The position numbers were made by a program, and so were the translations under genes. This document shows, in pieces, positions 1 through 7,324 of a stretch of 10,256 bases of DNA. Positions within the stretch are counted from its first letter, which is position 1. Every line of letters starts with the position of its first letter. Source of the stretch: JANQKX01 sp039028695 (GTDB lineage: Bacteria; Pseudomonadota; Alphaproteobacteria; Kiloniellales; Kiloniellaceae); assembly GCA_039028695.1 (NCBI GenBank), contig JBCCHN010000167.1, forward strand, positions 1 through 10,256. Direction: 5' to 3'. A model generated the notes under the pieces. The model worked only from the letters and a program-made list of their open reading frames with translations. It ran no database searches and was not told the origin of the DNA.

Positions 1-1
1 A

Positions 2-889
2 TTGGACCACCTAACCACGCGGGACATACGCCGTATTGAACCGGGACAATCGGCCTATCTTTCGGTCCTTACCGAGCAAGGCACCATGGCGGACGATGCC
101 ATCGTCTCCAATAACGGTGGCGATGAATGGATGATCGTCCATGGCTCCGGTGACACCATGGCGTTATTGGCCGAGTCGGCGGTGGGAAAGAATGTGGACT
201 GCGCCCTTAATGACGATTTACATGACCTGTCCGTTCAAGGGCCCAAGTCTTTGGAGGTCTTGAATGCCCATTGTTCCATCGACCTGTCAGCCCTGAACTA
301 TTTTCACCATGCGCCGGCGGACCTCTTCGGGCATGCGTGCCGCCTGTCGCGCACTGGCTATTCGGGTGAGCGAGGCTATGAGGTTTTTGCCGGTGCCGAT
401 GCAATCTGTGACATCTGGGATAATCTAGTGGGAGCCGGGGTCATGCCCTGTTCTTTCGCCTCCCTGGACAAGGTGCGGATTGAGGCGGGGCTATTGTTTT
501 ATGGTTATGACATGACCACCGATCACACCCCTTGGGAAGTGGGGCTTGGTTTTACAGTTAGCCGAAACAAGAGCGACTTCCGCGGCCGCGAGGCGCTGTT
601 TGCCGCCGAGGGCCATAAGAAAATTCTCAATGTGGGTCTGGACATCGACCACTCGGATATGGTCGCCGGCGGCGAAACCCTGTCTCACAACGGTGAGGCG
701 GTTGGGCCGGTGAACAGCCCTTGTTACTCCCATCGCCTTGGAAAGTCCCTGGCGCTGGGTCATGTGTCCCCCGCTGCCGCTGCGCCGGGAACAATACTGA
801 GCCTGTCCGGCGATGGCATCGAGACCACCGCCCAAGTGGTCGCCATGCCCATCTATGACCCGCAAAAGGCGCGCACCCACGCGGACTAG
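2..889 (+). CDS. GcvT-family aminomethyltransferase / folate-dependent methyltransferase, 5'-truncated by window edge
   Basis: The frame is open from the first base to a TAG stop and has no credible start. The first in-frame codon, TTG at 2, lies inside the conserved domain, so roughly the first 60-70 residues are off the window. The visible 295 residues have the GcvT fold signatures in order: a PGQ-xxY segment (residues 14-19), the Asp-Asp-x-Ile-Val strand (31-35), RTGYSGERGYEVF (117-129) and RIEAGLLFYGYDM (159-171). These are followed by the WEVGLG and DFRGREAL segments and a C-terminal beta-barrel region. Family members transfer methylene or methyl groups to tetrahydrofolate: the glycine cleavage T protein, DMSP demethylase DmdA, and sarcosine or dimethylglycine dehydrogenase partners. 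No gcvH or gcvP is visible here, so the substrate cannot be assigned. A stand-alone aminomethyltransferase or DmdA-like demethylase are both possible. The family call is firm; the substrate is open. Confidence 0.85.
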   Translation: MDHLTTRDIRRIEPGQSAYLSVLTEQGTMADDAIVSNNGGDEWMIVHGSGDTMALLAESAVGKNVDCALNDDLHDLSVQGPKSLEVLNAHCSIDLSALNYFHHAPADLFGHACRLSRTGYSGERGYEVFAGADAICDIWDNLVGAGVMPCSFASLDKVRIEAGLLFYGYDMTTDHTPWEVGLGFTVSRNKSDFRGREALFAAEGHKKILNVGLDIDHSDMVAGGETLSHNGEAVGPVNSPCYSHRLGKSLALGHVSPAAAAPGTILSLSGDGIETTAQVVAMPIYDPQKARTHAD

Positions 890-915
890 CAAGAAGTAAA
901 ATCGACTCTCCCTGC

Positions 916-2052
916 CTATCGGAGTTGAAGCTTATCGATCAGGCGCTGCCGCTTCATCAGCCACCAGCCTGATTCCACCGGCCAGAGGGCATGATTGACA
1001 TCCGCACCCAATTCTTTTGCCGCGTGTAAGGGCCAGTTGGGGTCGTCTAGAATCTCTCTTGCCAGAGCGATCATATCAGCCTTACCGGCGCGCAGGACGT
1101 CCTCGCAAAACTTCGGATCCCACAGGAAACCGACCGCCATTGTTGGGATGTCGGCCTGTTCTCGAACCTGCGCGGAATAAGGGGTTTGAAAGCCCTGATC
1201 AATTAGCATTCGTTTGGGCCTGTCTTTCCCGCCGATGCCGCCCGAGGAACAGTCGATCAGGTCCACACCCTCGGCCTTGAGGGCTTTTGCGAGACCAATG
1301 CTGTCGTCCGGTTCAATCCCACCGTCTAGCCAGTCGGTCACCGACAGCCGGAAGGCGAGGGGATAGTCGTCCGGCCATTGGCGGCGCACAGACCGGGCCA
1401 CTTCAACAGCAAAGCGCTGGCGGTTCTCGGCAGATCCGCCCCACCGGTCGGTGCGTGCATTGGCGATGGGCGACAAGAACTGATGCACCAGGAACCCATG
1501 AGCGGCGTAGATCTCAATGATCTTAAACCCGGCGTTCTTTGCATGTCCTGCCGCCATTCCAAAGGATTCTATGACCCGCTCTATGTCCATTTCCGACATT
1601 TCCGACGGCGCCGCCCATCCCTCCGCATAGGGCAGAGGTGACGGTGCGATGGCGTTCCACGGCACTTCGCCTCGCGCGGAGAAATCCTCGTCATCGACCG
1701 GTGTTTCGCCATGCCAAGGCCGCCGTTCGGATGCCTTGCGGCCAGCGTGGCCTAGCTGTATGCCGGGGACGGCTCCCTCTTGGATGATAAAATCGGCAAT
1801 AGGCTTCAAGCGCGCCGCCTGTGCTTCGTTCCATATCCCTAGGTCGCCGTGGGTCCTTCTGCCATCCGCTTCAACCGCCGTTGCTTCGGTATAGACCAAA
1901 CCCGCTCCACCCAAGGCGAAGCGGCCGAGATGCACCATGTGCCAATCGTTGGGGTAACCGTCTTTTGCCCGATATTGGCTCATGGGCGAAACGGCAACGC
2001 GATTTTTAAAAGTGATGCCTCGTAGCGTAAGGGGAGAAAACAGAACGGACAT
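916..2052 (-). CDS. NADH:flavin oxidoreductase, Old Yellow Enzyme family (YqjM/xenobiotic reductase class)
   Basis: This is a predicted cytoplasmic FMN enzyme that reduces activated C=C bonds or xenobiotics with NAD(P)H. The 378 residues span a full TIM barrel of the YqjM-like class. The motifs are SPMSQY (22-27), WHMVHLG (37-43), a DLGIW segment (70-74), QLGHAGRKA (99-107), AAHGFLVHQFLSP (183-195), the RTDRWGGSAENRQRF stretch (200-214), DLIDCSSGG (264-272) and the phosphate-binding ALAREILDDPNW (329-340). Two positions differ from YqjM. The flavin-tuning Cys of SPMC is Ser25. The first His of the HAAH substrate-binding pair is Tyr182, while His185 is kept. The ATG at 2050-2052 matches the family N-terminus; a GAGG about 11 nt upstream is a weak ribosome site. 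It lies 126 bp downstream of the acyl-CoA synthetase on the same strand and could be cotranscribed with it. Family assignment is secure; the substrate is unknown. Confidence 0.92.
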   Translation of the reverse strand: MSVLFSPLTLRGITFKNRVAVSPMSQYRAKDGYPNDWHMVHLGRFALGGAGLVYTEATAVEADGRRTHGDLGIWNEAQAARLKPIADFIIQEGAVPGIQLGHAGRKASERRPWHGETPVDDEDFSARGEVPWNAIAPSPLPYAEGWAAPSEMSEMDIERVIESFGMAAGHAKNAGFKIIEIYAAHGFLVHQFLSPIANARTDRWGGSAENRQRFAVEVARSVRRQWPDDYPLAFRLSVTDWLDGGIEPDDSIGLAKALKAEGVDLIDCSSGGIGGKDRPKRMLIDQGFQTPYSAQVREQADIPTMAVGFLWDPKFCEDVLRAGKADMIALAREILDDPNWPLHAAKELGADVNHALWPVESGWWLMKRQRLIDKLQLR

Positions 2053-2178
2053 GTGACGCTAAACCTCAATCGACAGCCTTGCTTTTCGATATAGCAGGCT
2101 TAGGGCGCCGGCGAAGTAACAGATTGGTGTTCTGTCGCGCTTTGAGGGGGGAGCAAACTTAAAATGTTATCGCACCCC

Positions 2179-3981
2179 TTAGGAAGCCTTGCCGTAAAGG
2201 CCTTCCAAGGCCTCGCCATAGACCGCTTTGATCTTATGCCGGCGGATCTTCAGGGTCGGGGTGGCCATTTCGTTTTCGGTGGTAAAGCCCTCCGGCGCGA
2301 TCATGAAACGCCGGACCTTTTCTAGGGGTGGCAGGTCTTCGTTCACCCGCTCGACGGCTGCCTTCAAAAGCGCCTTCAGATCGGCGTCATCGGTCAAGTC
2401 GCTGAGGGCGTGGGACTTGCCATTGGCCTTGCACCAGTCCCGCAAAAAATCCTTGTCGGGAACAAGGATGGCCACCAGATGGGGCCGCTTGTCGCCGATT
2501 ACCATGGCCTGTTCGATTTCCGTCTGCAAGGTGAGAAAGGACTCCACCCGGGCCGGAGAAACGTTGTCGCCGCCGGAAAGGACGATGATGTCCTTCTTAC
2601 GGTCGGTTATCTTGATGTAGCCGTCACCGTCCATCTCGCCGATGTCACCGGTATGCAGCCAGCCGTCCACGATGGTGCTGTCGGTGGCTTCTTCATCTTG
2701 CCAGTAGCCTTTCATCAGCAACTCGCCGCGCACGAGTATCTCACCATCCCCGGCGATTTTCACCTCCACCCCGTCCAGGGCGGGTCCCACCGTTTCCATC
2801 TTAATGCGTGCCGGGGGATTGGCCGAGATTACGGGTGAGGCCTCGGTCTGGCCATAACCCTGCAGAATGCGTAAGCCCAAGGCTGTGAAATAGAGGCCGA
2901 TATCAGGATTGAGCGCCGCTCCTCCCGAGACCATGGCCTTGAGCCGCCCGCCGAAACGAGCCCGAACTTTGTTCCGCACCAGGCGATCCAAGACGGCGTC
3001 CTGAAGGGATTCGATCAGATTTAGGCGTCCGCCCTCGTGGGCTTTTTTGCGGCCCAGGGCCTCGGTCTTGGCAAAGAGGCGCTGTTTAAAGGGCTTTTCC
3101 TTTTGCAGCTGTCGAGATAGGCGTTGGTACATGGACTCATAGAGACGGGGCACCGCCGTCATGACCGTGGGACGCACCTCAGCCAGGTTTTTCAGCAGTT
3201 GATCCACGGATTCGGCATAATAAATCTGGGCCGAGAGGGAGATGGGGAAAAATTGCCCGGCCGTATGCTCGTAGGAATGGGACAAGGGCAAAAAAGAGAG
3301 AAAAATCTCATCGCCTAAGCCAAAGTCCTGCAACAGGCGATGGGCGCCATGGCAGTTGGCCAGGATACCGCCATGGGTGGACATGACAGCCTTGGGGACG
3401 CCGCCTGTCCCTGAGGTGTAGATGAAGCAGGCCACGTCATCCCGTCCAGCGGCCCGGGCATAGTCCTCCACATCATCCGGTTGTTCGGCGCCGCTCGCGA
3501 TCACATCTGACCAGGCGAAAAGCTGTAATTCGCCGGTCTGGCCGGCTTCGAACTCTTCAAGGGCAATGATCCAGCGGCAGTCCTGGCTTTGCATCGCGGC
3601 AGGCAGGAGCCGTTGGGCCAATGCCCGGGTGGAGACGATAACTCCCACGGCGCCGGAATGGCTAAGGACATGAAGATGATCATTGGTCATGTTGGTCGTA
3701 TAGGCAGGTACCGTGATGCCGCCGGCGGACATGATGGCCAGATCGGAGATCAACCATTCCGGCCGGTTCTCGGACAAGACCACGACCCGCTCGCCCCGTG
3801 CCAGGCCCAGTTGACGCAGGCCCAAGGACAGGGCCTTAATATCACGGGTGCAAGCCTCCCAAGTGATAGGATGATAGGTCTCCGCCCTTTTGACCCATAG
3901 GAAGTTCCTGGATCCGTTCTCCGCGGCCTTTTCGAAGTAGAGGGCGGGCAGATTGGCGTAGGCATTATAGTCGATGGTCAT
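2179..3981 (-). CDS. Long-chain fatty acid--CoA ligase (AMP-forming acyl-CoA synthetase)
   Basis: It is predicted to activate fatty acids to acyl-CoA through an acyl-adenylate, feeding beta-oxidation or lipid synthesis. The 600 residues carry the ordered core motifs of the ANL superfamily. These are the P-loop YTSGTGGVPK (188-197), GYGQTE (375-380), the TGD aspartate loop (444-446), the ITDRKKD hinge (458-464), and near the C-terminus PTLKIRR with the expected catalytic Lys578. The length and the LPLSHSYEH segment (231-239) resemble the FadD15/long-chain ACS group rather than short-chain or NRPS-type enzymes. The P-loop reads TGG instead of the commoner TTG and PKA instead of PKG, which are mild variants. 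The start at ATG 3979-3981 gives a normal N-terminus, although the Shine-Dalgarno match is poor. It is transcribed divergently from the oligopeptidase gene. No fatty acid transporter or beta-oxidation gene is adjacent, so chain-length preference is inference only. Confidence 0.93.
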   Translation of the reverse strand: MTIDYNAYANLPALYFEKAAENGSRNFLWVKRAETYHPITWEACTRDIKALSLGLRQLGLARGERVVVLSENRPEWLISDLAIMSAGGITVPAYTTNMTNDHLHVLSHSGAVGVIVSTRALAQRLLPAAMQSQDCRWIIALEEFEAGQTGELQLFAWSDVIASGAEQPDDVEDYARAAGRDDVACFIYTSGTGGVPKAVMSTHGGILANCHGAHRLLQDFGLGDEIFLSFLPLSHSYEHTAGQFFPISLSAQIYYAESVDQLLKNLAEVRPTVMTAVPRLYESMYQRLSRQLQKEKPFKQRLFAKTEALGRKKAHEGGRLNLIESLQDAVLDRLVRNKVRARFGGRLKAMVSGGAALNPDIGLYFTALGLRILQGYGQTEASPVISANPPARIKMETVGPALDGVEVKIAGDGEILVRGELLMKGYWQDEEATDSTIVDGWLHTGDIGEMDGDGYIKITDRKKDIIVLSGGDNVSPARVESFLTLQTEIEQAMVIGDKRPHLVAILVPDKDFLRDWCKANGKSHALSDLTDDADLKALLKAAVERVNEDLPPLEKVRRFMIAPEGFTTENEMATPTLKIRRHKIKAVYGEALEGLYGKAS

Positions 3982-4002
3982 GTCGATGACTCGGGGTTAG
4001 GG

Positions 4003-4018
4003 GGCTTTGGTTAAAGCC
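4003..4018. other. Small inverted repeat in the leader of the acyl-CoA synthetase gene
   Basis: GGCTTT and AAAGCC form a perfect 6-bp stem with a 4-nt loop. On the minus strand it sits about 21 nt upstream of the acyl-CoA synthetase ATG and downstream of the candidate promoter, so it would be in the 5' untranslated leader. There is no T-run, so it is not a convincing terminator. It could be a protein-binding dyad or chance. Confidence 0.25.
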
Positions 4019-4074
4019 ACTCGGGTTTGAGGAAAGCCGGGGTCGACTTGGCTCCTTTTAGTCCTGGTTATTTT

Positions 4075-4104
4075 GTTATCTCGGACTATAAGGTTTCCGA
4101 TCAA
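4075..4104 (-). promoter_or_regulatory. Candidate sigma-70-like promoter for the acyl-CoA synthetase gene
   Basis: Read on the minus strand, TTGATC (4104-4099) and GATAAC (4080-4075) are separated by 18 bp, each matching consensus at four of six positions. The site lies in the 157-bp divergent region, about 95 bp from the start codon. I could not find an equally good pair for the oligopeptidase on the plus strand; TATAAG at 4087-4092 is a possible -10 but has no clear -35. Alphaproteobacterial promoters are degenerate, so this is tentative. Confidence 0.25.
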
Positions 4105-4127
4105 GTTTTATCACTAATTTTTCAATT

Positions 4128-4131
4128 GGAG
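4128..4131 (+). promoter_or_regulatory. Ribosome binding site of the oligoendopeptidase gene
   Basis: GGAG lies 7 nt before the ATG at 4139. It supports that start over any later in-frame ATG. Confidence 0.6.
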
Positions 4132-4138
4132 CCGCCCC

Positions 4139-5956
4139 ATGACCGCTGCAGCTTTGCCCCAACCCGTCACGGATGAACAACTGGGTGAGTTGCCGGCTTG
4201 GGATTTAAGCGACCTTTATAGGGCGCCGGAATCCCCGGATATCACGGCGGACCTAAAGGCGGCAGGGGCGCAAGCAAAGGCCATTGAAGAGAGCTACAAG
4301 GGCAAGCTCGCGGGCCTTTCCGGTGCGCAGATGGCGGTGGCCGTCGAACAGTATGAAAATCTTCAGGACAGTCTGGGCCGACTGGGTAGCTACGCCCAAT
4401 TGGTTTATGCAGGCAACATGAGCGATCCGGAGATCGGCCGCTTTTTTCAGGAAATCCGCGAGCAAAGCACCGAGATTACCTCTCATTTGCTGTTCTTTAC
4501 CCTGGAGCTCAATCACCTGGACGAAGAGAGTCTCGAGGAAAAATTCGCCGACAGGGCCTTGGCCCGTTATCGGCCCTGGTTCCGCGACTTGCGGGCGACC
4601 AAGCCCCACCAGCTCTCGGAGGAGGCAGAGCGGCTCTTTCACGAAAAGGGGGTGACCGGTCGGGCCGCTTGGAACCGGCTTTTCGATGAGACCATGGCAG
4701 CCTTGCGCTTTTCCTTTGAAGGAGAGGAGATGACCTCGGCCATGATCTTGAACCGCATGACCGACCAGGACCCCACGGTTCGGGAAGGGGCGGCCAAGGT
4801 CTTCGGCAAGGTCTTGGGAGACAATCAGCGGGTTTTTGGCCTGATCACCAATACCTTGGCCAAGGACAAGGAGATCGAGGATAGCTGGCGCGGTTTTACC
4901 CGGCCTGTGTCCTCGCGCAATCTGGCCAATCTGGTCGAGGACGAAGTGGTCGATGCCTTGGTCACTGCCGTCCGACAGGCCTATCCGGATTTGTCCCACC
5001 GCTATTATGCCTTGAAGGCGAAGTGGCTCGGACAAGACCAGCTGGCTTATTGGGACCGCAACGCGCCCTTGCCCGATGACGATCAGGTGCTGATCCCTTG
5101 GACGGATGCGCGGCGGCGCGTGCTCGGGGCCTATGGAGCCTTTTCCGACGAGATGGCCCGTGTGGGTGAGGCCTTTTTCGCGCGTGGTTGGATCGATGCG
5201 CCGGTGCGGCCGGGCAAGGCGCCGGGCGCTTTTGCCCATCCCACCGTGCCGTCGGCCCATCCCTATCTCTTGGTGAACTTTCAGGGGCGTACCCGTGATC
5301 TCATGACCCTGGCCCACGAGTTGGGCCACGGCGTGCATCAAGTCTTAGCAGGGGGGCAGGGCCTGCTCATGAGTGAGACGCCCTTGACCCTGGCGGAGAC
5401 GGCCTCGGTCTTTGGTGAGATGCTGGTTTTTCAATCCGTTCTTTCTGAAGAAAGCGACCCAAAACGCCGACGCGTCTTGCTGGCCTCGAAGGTGGAGGAC
5501 ATGCTCAACACGGTGGTGCGCCAAGTGGCCATGTACAGCTTTGAGGAAAAGGTGCACGGTGAACGGCGCAGCGGGGAAATTCTCACCGAGCGTTTGGGCG
5601 ATATTTGGCTCGAGACACAACGGGAAAGTTTGGGGCCGGCCATCCGTCTGGAGGGGGACTGCCGAAACTTTTGGGCCTATATCCCTCACTTTATTCACGC
5701 GCCTTTTTACGTCTACGCCTATGCCTTTGGCGACTGCCTGGTGAATGCCCTCTTTTCCCGCTACGAGGAGGCGCAACGTGCCGGGACAGCAGAAGAGTTT
5801 GTCGGCAAGTATTTAGACCTCTTACGGGCCGGCGGGAGCAAGCGGCACCAGGACCTCTTAGCGCCCTTTCAATTGAGCGCCGCCGATCCGGATTTTTGGC
5901 TCAAGGGATTGGGGTTGACCTCACGGTTCATCGACGAGCTGGAAAGTCTGGAATGA
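4139..5956 (+). CDS. pepF: M3-family zinc oligoendopeptidase (PepF type)
   Basis: This is a predicted cytoplasmic zinc metallopeptidase that cuts short peptides; no signal peptide or membrane segment is visible. The 605 residues match the usual size of the PepF/M3 group. The N-terminal two-thirds is helical, beginning with the typical WDLSDLY segment (21-27). The catalytic site is HELGH (393-397): His393 and His397 are zinc ligands and Glu394 is the catalytic base. The third ligand is probably Glu420 in LAETASVFGE. A downstream YIPHFIHAPFYVYAYAFG stretch (514-531) supplies the conserved His/Tyr substrate-binding residues of the family. The start is supported by a GGAG at good spacing. The TGA stop overlaps the ATG of the following dehydrogenase gene, implying one operon and coupled translation. 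All key residues are intact. The exact peptide specificity is not readable from sequence. Confidence 0.93.
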   Translation: MTAAALPQPVTDEQLGELPAWDLSDLYRAPESPDITADLKAAGAQAKAIEESYKGKLAGLSGAQMAVAVEQYENLQDSLGRLGSYAQLVYAGNMSDPEIGRFFQEIREQSTEITSHLLFFTLELNHLDEESLEEKFADRALARYRPWFRDLRATKPHQLSEEAERLFHEKGVTGRAAWNRLFDETMAALRFSFEGEEMTSAMILNRMTDQDPTVREGAAKVFGKVLGDNQRVFGLITNTLAKDKEIEDSWRGFTRPVSSRNLANLVEDEVVDALVTAVRQAYPDLSHRYYALKAKWLGQDQLAYWDRNAPLPDDDQVLIPWTDARRRVLGAYGAFSDEMARVGEAFFARGWIDAPVRPGKAPGAFAHPTVPSAHPYLLVNFQGRTRDLMTLAHELGHGVHQVLAGGQGLLMSETPLTLAETASVFGEMLVFQSVLSEESDPKRRRVLLASKVEDMLNTVVRQVAMYSFEEKVHGERRSGEILTERLGDIWLETQRESLGPAIRLEGDCRNFWAYIPHFIHAPFYVYAYAFGDCLVNALFSRYEEAQRAGTAEEFVGKYLDLLRAGGSKRHQDLLAPFQLSAADPDFWLKGLGLTSRFIDELESLE

Positions 5957-7230
5957 CGTCCGGCGTGATCCCTGAACGGGAAGTCGAAAGCACGCCGCCG
6001 CGCAAAATAATTGTAATCGGCGCGGGCGTGGTGGGCATGTCTTCGGCCCTTTTTCTCCAGAGGGATGGGCACCATGTCACCGTTATTGATCCGCGGGAAC
6101 CGGGAACCGCCACGTCCTTCGGCAACGCGGGCGGAGTCGTGTCGACGGGAAATTGTCCGGTTTTTACTTCGCAGATGGTGCGGCGCATCCCCAAAATGCT
6201 TTTGGACCCCTTGGATGCTCTGACCATTCGTTGGGGTTACCTGCCTCAGTTAACCCCTTGGCTGTTGCGATTGGTGTTTGCGGCGCGCCCCGCCAAGACG
6301 GAACAAGCATCCCGGGCCCTTGCCGCCCTCAACGCTTTTTCTGAGGAGGCCTGGTGGGACCTAACCCGCCATTGCGGGGTGGAAGACCTGCTCAAACCCC
6401 GGGGCTGGCTGAAAGTCTACCAAAGCAAGCAGAGTTTTGATGGCGCCGCCCAGGAGCGCGAGATTTTGGCTCGCCGAGGCGTGCGCGTCGATGTGTTGTC
6501 TCCCGAGGAAATTCGCCAACTGGAGCCCAACCTGGCGCCTTTGTTTCACGCGGCCAGCTTCCAGCCCGATTGCCTGGCCTTGGTCAATCCCTTCCGTGCA
6601 GTAGATTCCTTTGCCCGTACCTTTGTGGAGCGCGGTGGGGAAATTGTGCAAGAGACCGTGACCGCGATTGAATCGAAGGCTGAGACTTGCCGTGTGGTGA
6701 GCGATAGGAAATCTAGGAATTCTGAGATCGTGGTTCTGGCGGCCGGCGCATGGTCCAAGGACTTTGCTCGGCAGGTGGGTGTCAAGCCGCCTCTGGAAAC
6801 CGAGCGGGGCTATCATATGATGTTTCCCACGCCGGAGAAGAACCTCACCCGACCGGTGCTGAATTGCGACAAATCCTTTTGCATGTCGCCCATGGAAACC
6901 GGTTTGAGGGTCACCTCTGGTGAAGAGCTGGGCGGCCTGAAGGCGCCGCCCAATTATGATCGTATCCGCCGCCTGCCACCTCTGTTGAAACAAATGTTGC
7001 CATCCCTCGAGCTGGAGGAGCAGAGCGTTTGGATGGGCTATCGCCCCTCCATGCCCGACAGCTTGCCGGTAATCGGCCCCTCGCCACGGGATCCACGGGT
7101 TTTCTGCGCCTTTGGGCATGGTCACTATGGCATGACCCAAGGCCCTGTGACTGGTCGCATTATCGCCGATCTGGTGGCCACAAGAGATCCCCGCGCCGAT
7201 CTGTCGGGCTTCGACCCGGCGCGGCCCTAA
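5953..7230 (+). CDS. FAD-dependent D-amino acid dehydrogenase-like oxidoreductase (DadA/DAO family)
   Basis: It is predicted to oxidise an amino acid, most likely a D-amino acid, to the imino/oxo acid using bound FAD and passing electrons to the respiratory chain. The protein is 425 residues from the ATG at 5953. It has an ADP-binding Rossmann motif VIGAGVVGMSSA (21-32) with an acidic end to strand 2 (VTVID, 42-46). Further motifs are SFGNAGGV (55-62), VVLAAGAWS (260-268), ETERGYH (282-288), the WMGYRPSMPDSLPVIGP region (360-376) and GHGHYGMTQGPVTG (388-401), which closes over the flavin. The same frame stays open upstream into the peptidase gene. The 5953 start is preferred because the protein then begins 17 residues before the FAD strand and overlaps the previous stop as ATGA. 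Coupling to an oligopeptidase suggests peptide and amino acid catabolism. Sarcosine or other N-substituted amino acid oxidation is the main alternative. Confidence 0.87.
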   Translation: MTSGVIPEREVESTPPRKIIVIGAGVVGMSSALFLQRDGHHVTVIDPREPGTATSFGNAGGVVSTGNCPVFTSQMVRRIPKMLLDPLDALTIRWGYLPQLTPWLLRLVFAARPAKTEQASRALAALNAFSEEAWWDLTRHCGVEDLLKPRGWLKVYQSKQSFDGAAQEREILARRGVRVDVLSPEEIRQLEPNLAPLFHAASFQPDCLALVNPFRAVDSFARTFVERGGEIVQETVTAIESKAETCRVVSDRKSRNSEIVVLAAGAWSKDFARQVGVKPPLETERGYHMMFPTPEKNLTRPVLNCDKSFCMSPMETGLRVTSGEELGGLKAPPNYDRIRRLPPLLKQMLPSLELEEQSVWMGYRPSMPDSLPVIGPSPRDPRVFCAFGHGHYGMTQGPVTGRIIADLVATRDPRADLSGFDPARP

Positions 7231-7247
7231 CAGCCGGTCATCGCTGC

Positions 7248-7276
7248 TTGTCTGAAAATCATGCTGTCTGGACAAT
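7248..7276 (+). promoter_or_regulatory. Candidate sigma-70-like promoter for the ABC1 kinase-like gene
   Basis: TTGTCT (7248-7253) and GACAAT (7271-7276) are separated by exactly 17 bp, each matching consensus at four of six positions. The outer five bases also form a dyad, TTGTC and GACAA. Transcription would begin near 7283, giving a leader of about 40 nt before the ATG at 7325 but only about 12 nt before the ATG at 7295. The element could also be chance in a 94-bp gap. Confidence 0.3.
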
Positions 7277-7312
7277 CGCGGTTTCCGCCCCCAAATGGTG
7301 GTTCAGGAAAAT

Positions 7313-7320
7313 GAAGAGAG
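7313..7320 (+). promoter_or_regulatory. Ribosome binding site deciding the ABC1 gene start
   Basis: The purine-rich GAAGAGAG ends 4 nt before the ATG at 7325. The earlier in-frame ATG at 7295 is preceded by a pyrimidine-rich stretch with no Shine-Dalgarno match, so 7325 is the better start. Confidence 0.45.
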
Positions 7321-7324
7321 CCAC

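Noticed and set aside
890..915. Possible bidirectional terminator between the convergent aminomethyltransferase and Old Yellow Enzyme genes
   Set aside because: The 26-bp gap contains no stem-loop or T-run.
2075..2100. Imperfect hairpin (AGCCT..GCT / AGC..AGGCT with one bulge) between the acyl-CoA synthetase and Old Yellow Enzyme genes
   Set aside because: The stem is bulged, the loop is 9 nt and no T-run follows on either strand, so a terminator call is not supported.
2119..2135. Short inverted repeat ACAGA-N7-TCTGT in the same intergenic gap
   Set aside because: Five-base arms in 126 bp are expected by chance, and no promoter elements are convincingly placed around it.
4253..5341. 362-codon minus-strand open frame opposite the oligopeptidase gene
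   Set aside because: It lies wholly antisense to a gene with an intact HELGH active site, has no recognisable domain, and is the kind of long shadow frame produced by GC-rich codon use.
5605..5952. Upstream extension of the dehydrogenase frame inside the peptidase gene
   Set aside because: The added residues do not match the DadA family and overlap conserved peptidase sequence in another frame. The ATGA start at 5953 gives a normal N-terminus.
6361..7275. 304-codon minus-strand open frame opposite the amino acid dehydrogenase gene
   Set aside because: The translated sequence has no family features (it is rich in Gly, His, Arg and Gln as in reverse-strand shadows), and the plus-strand protein is fully explained.
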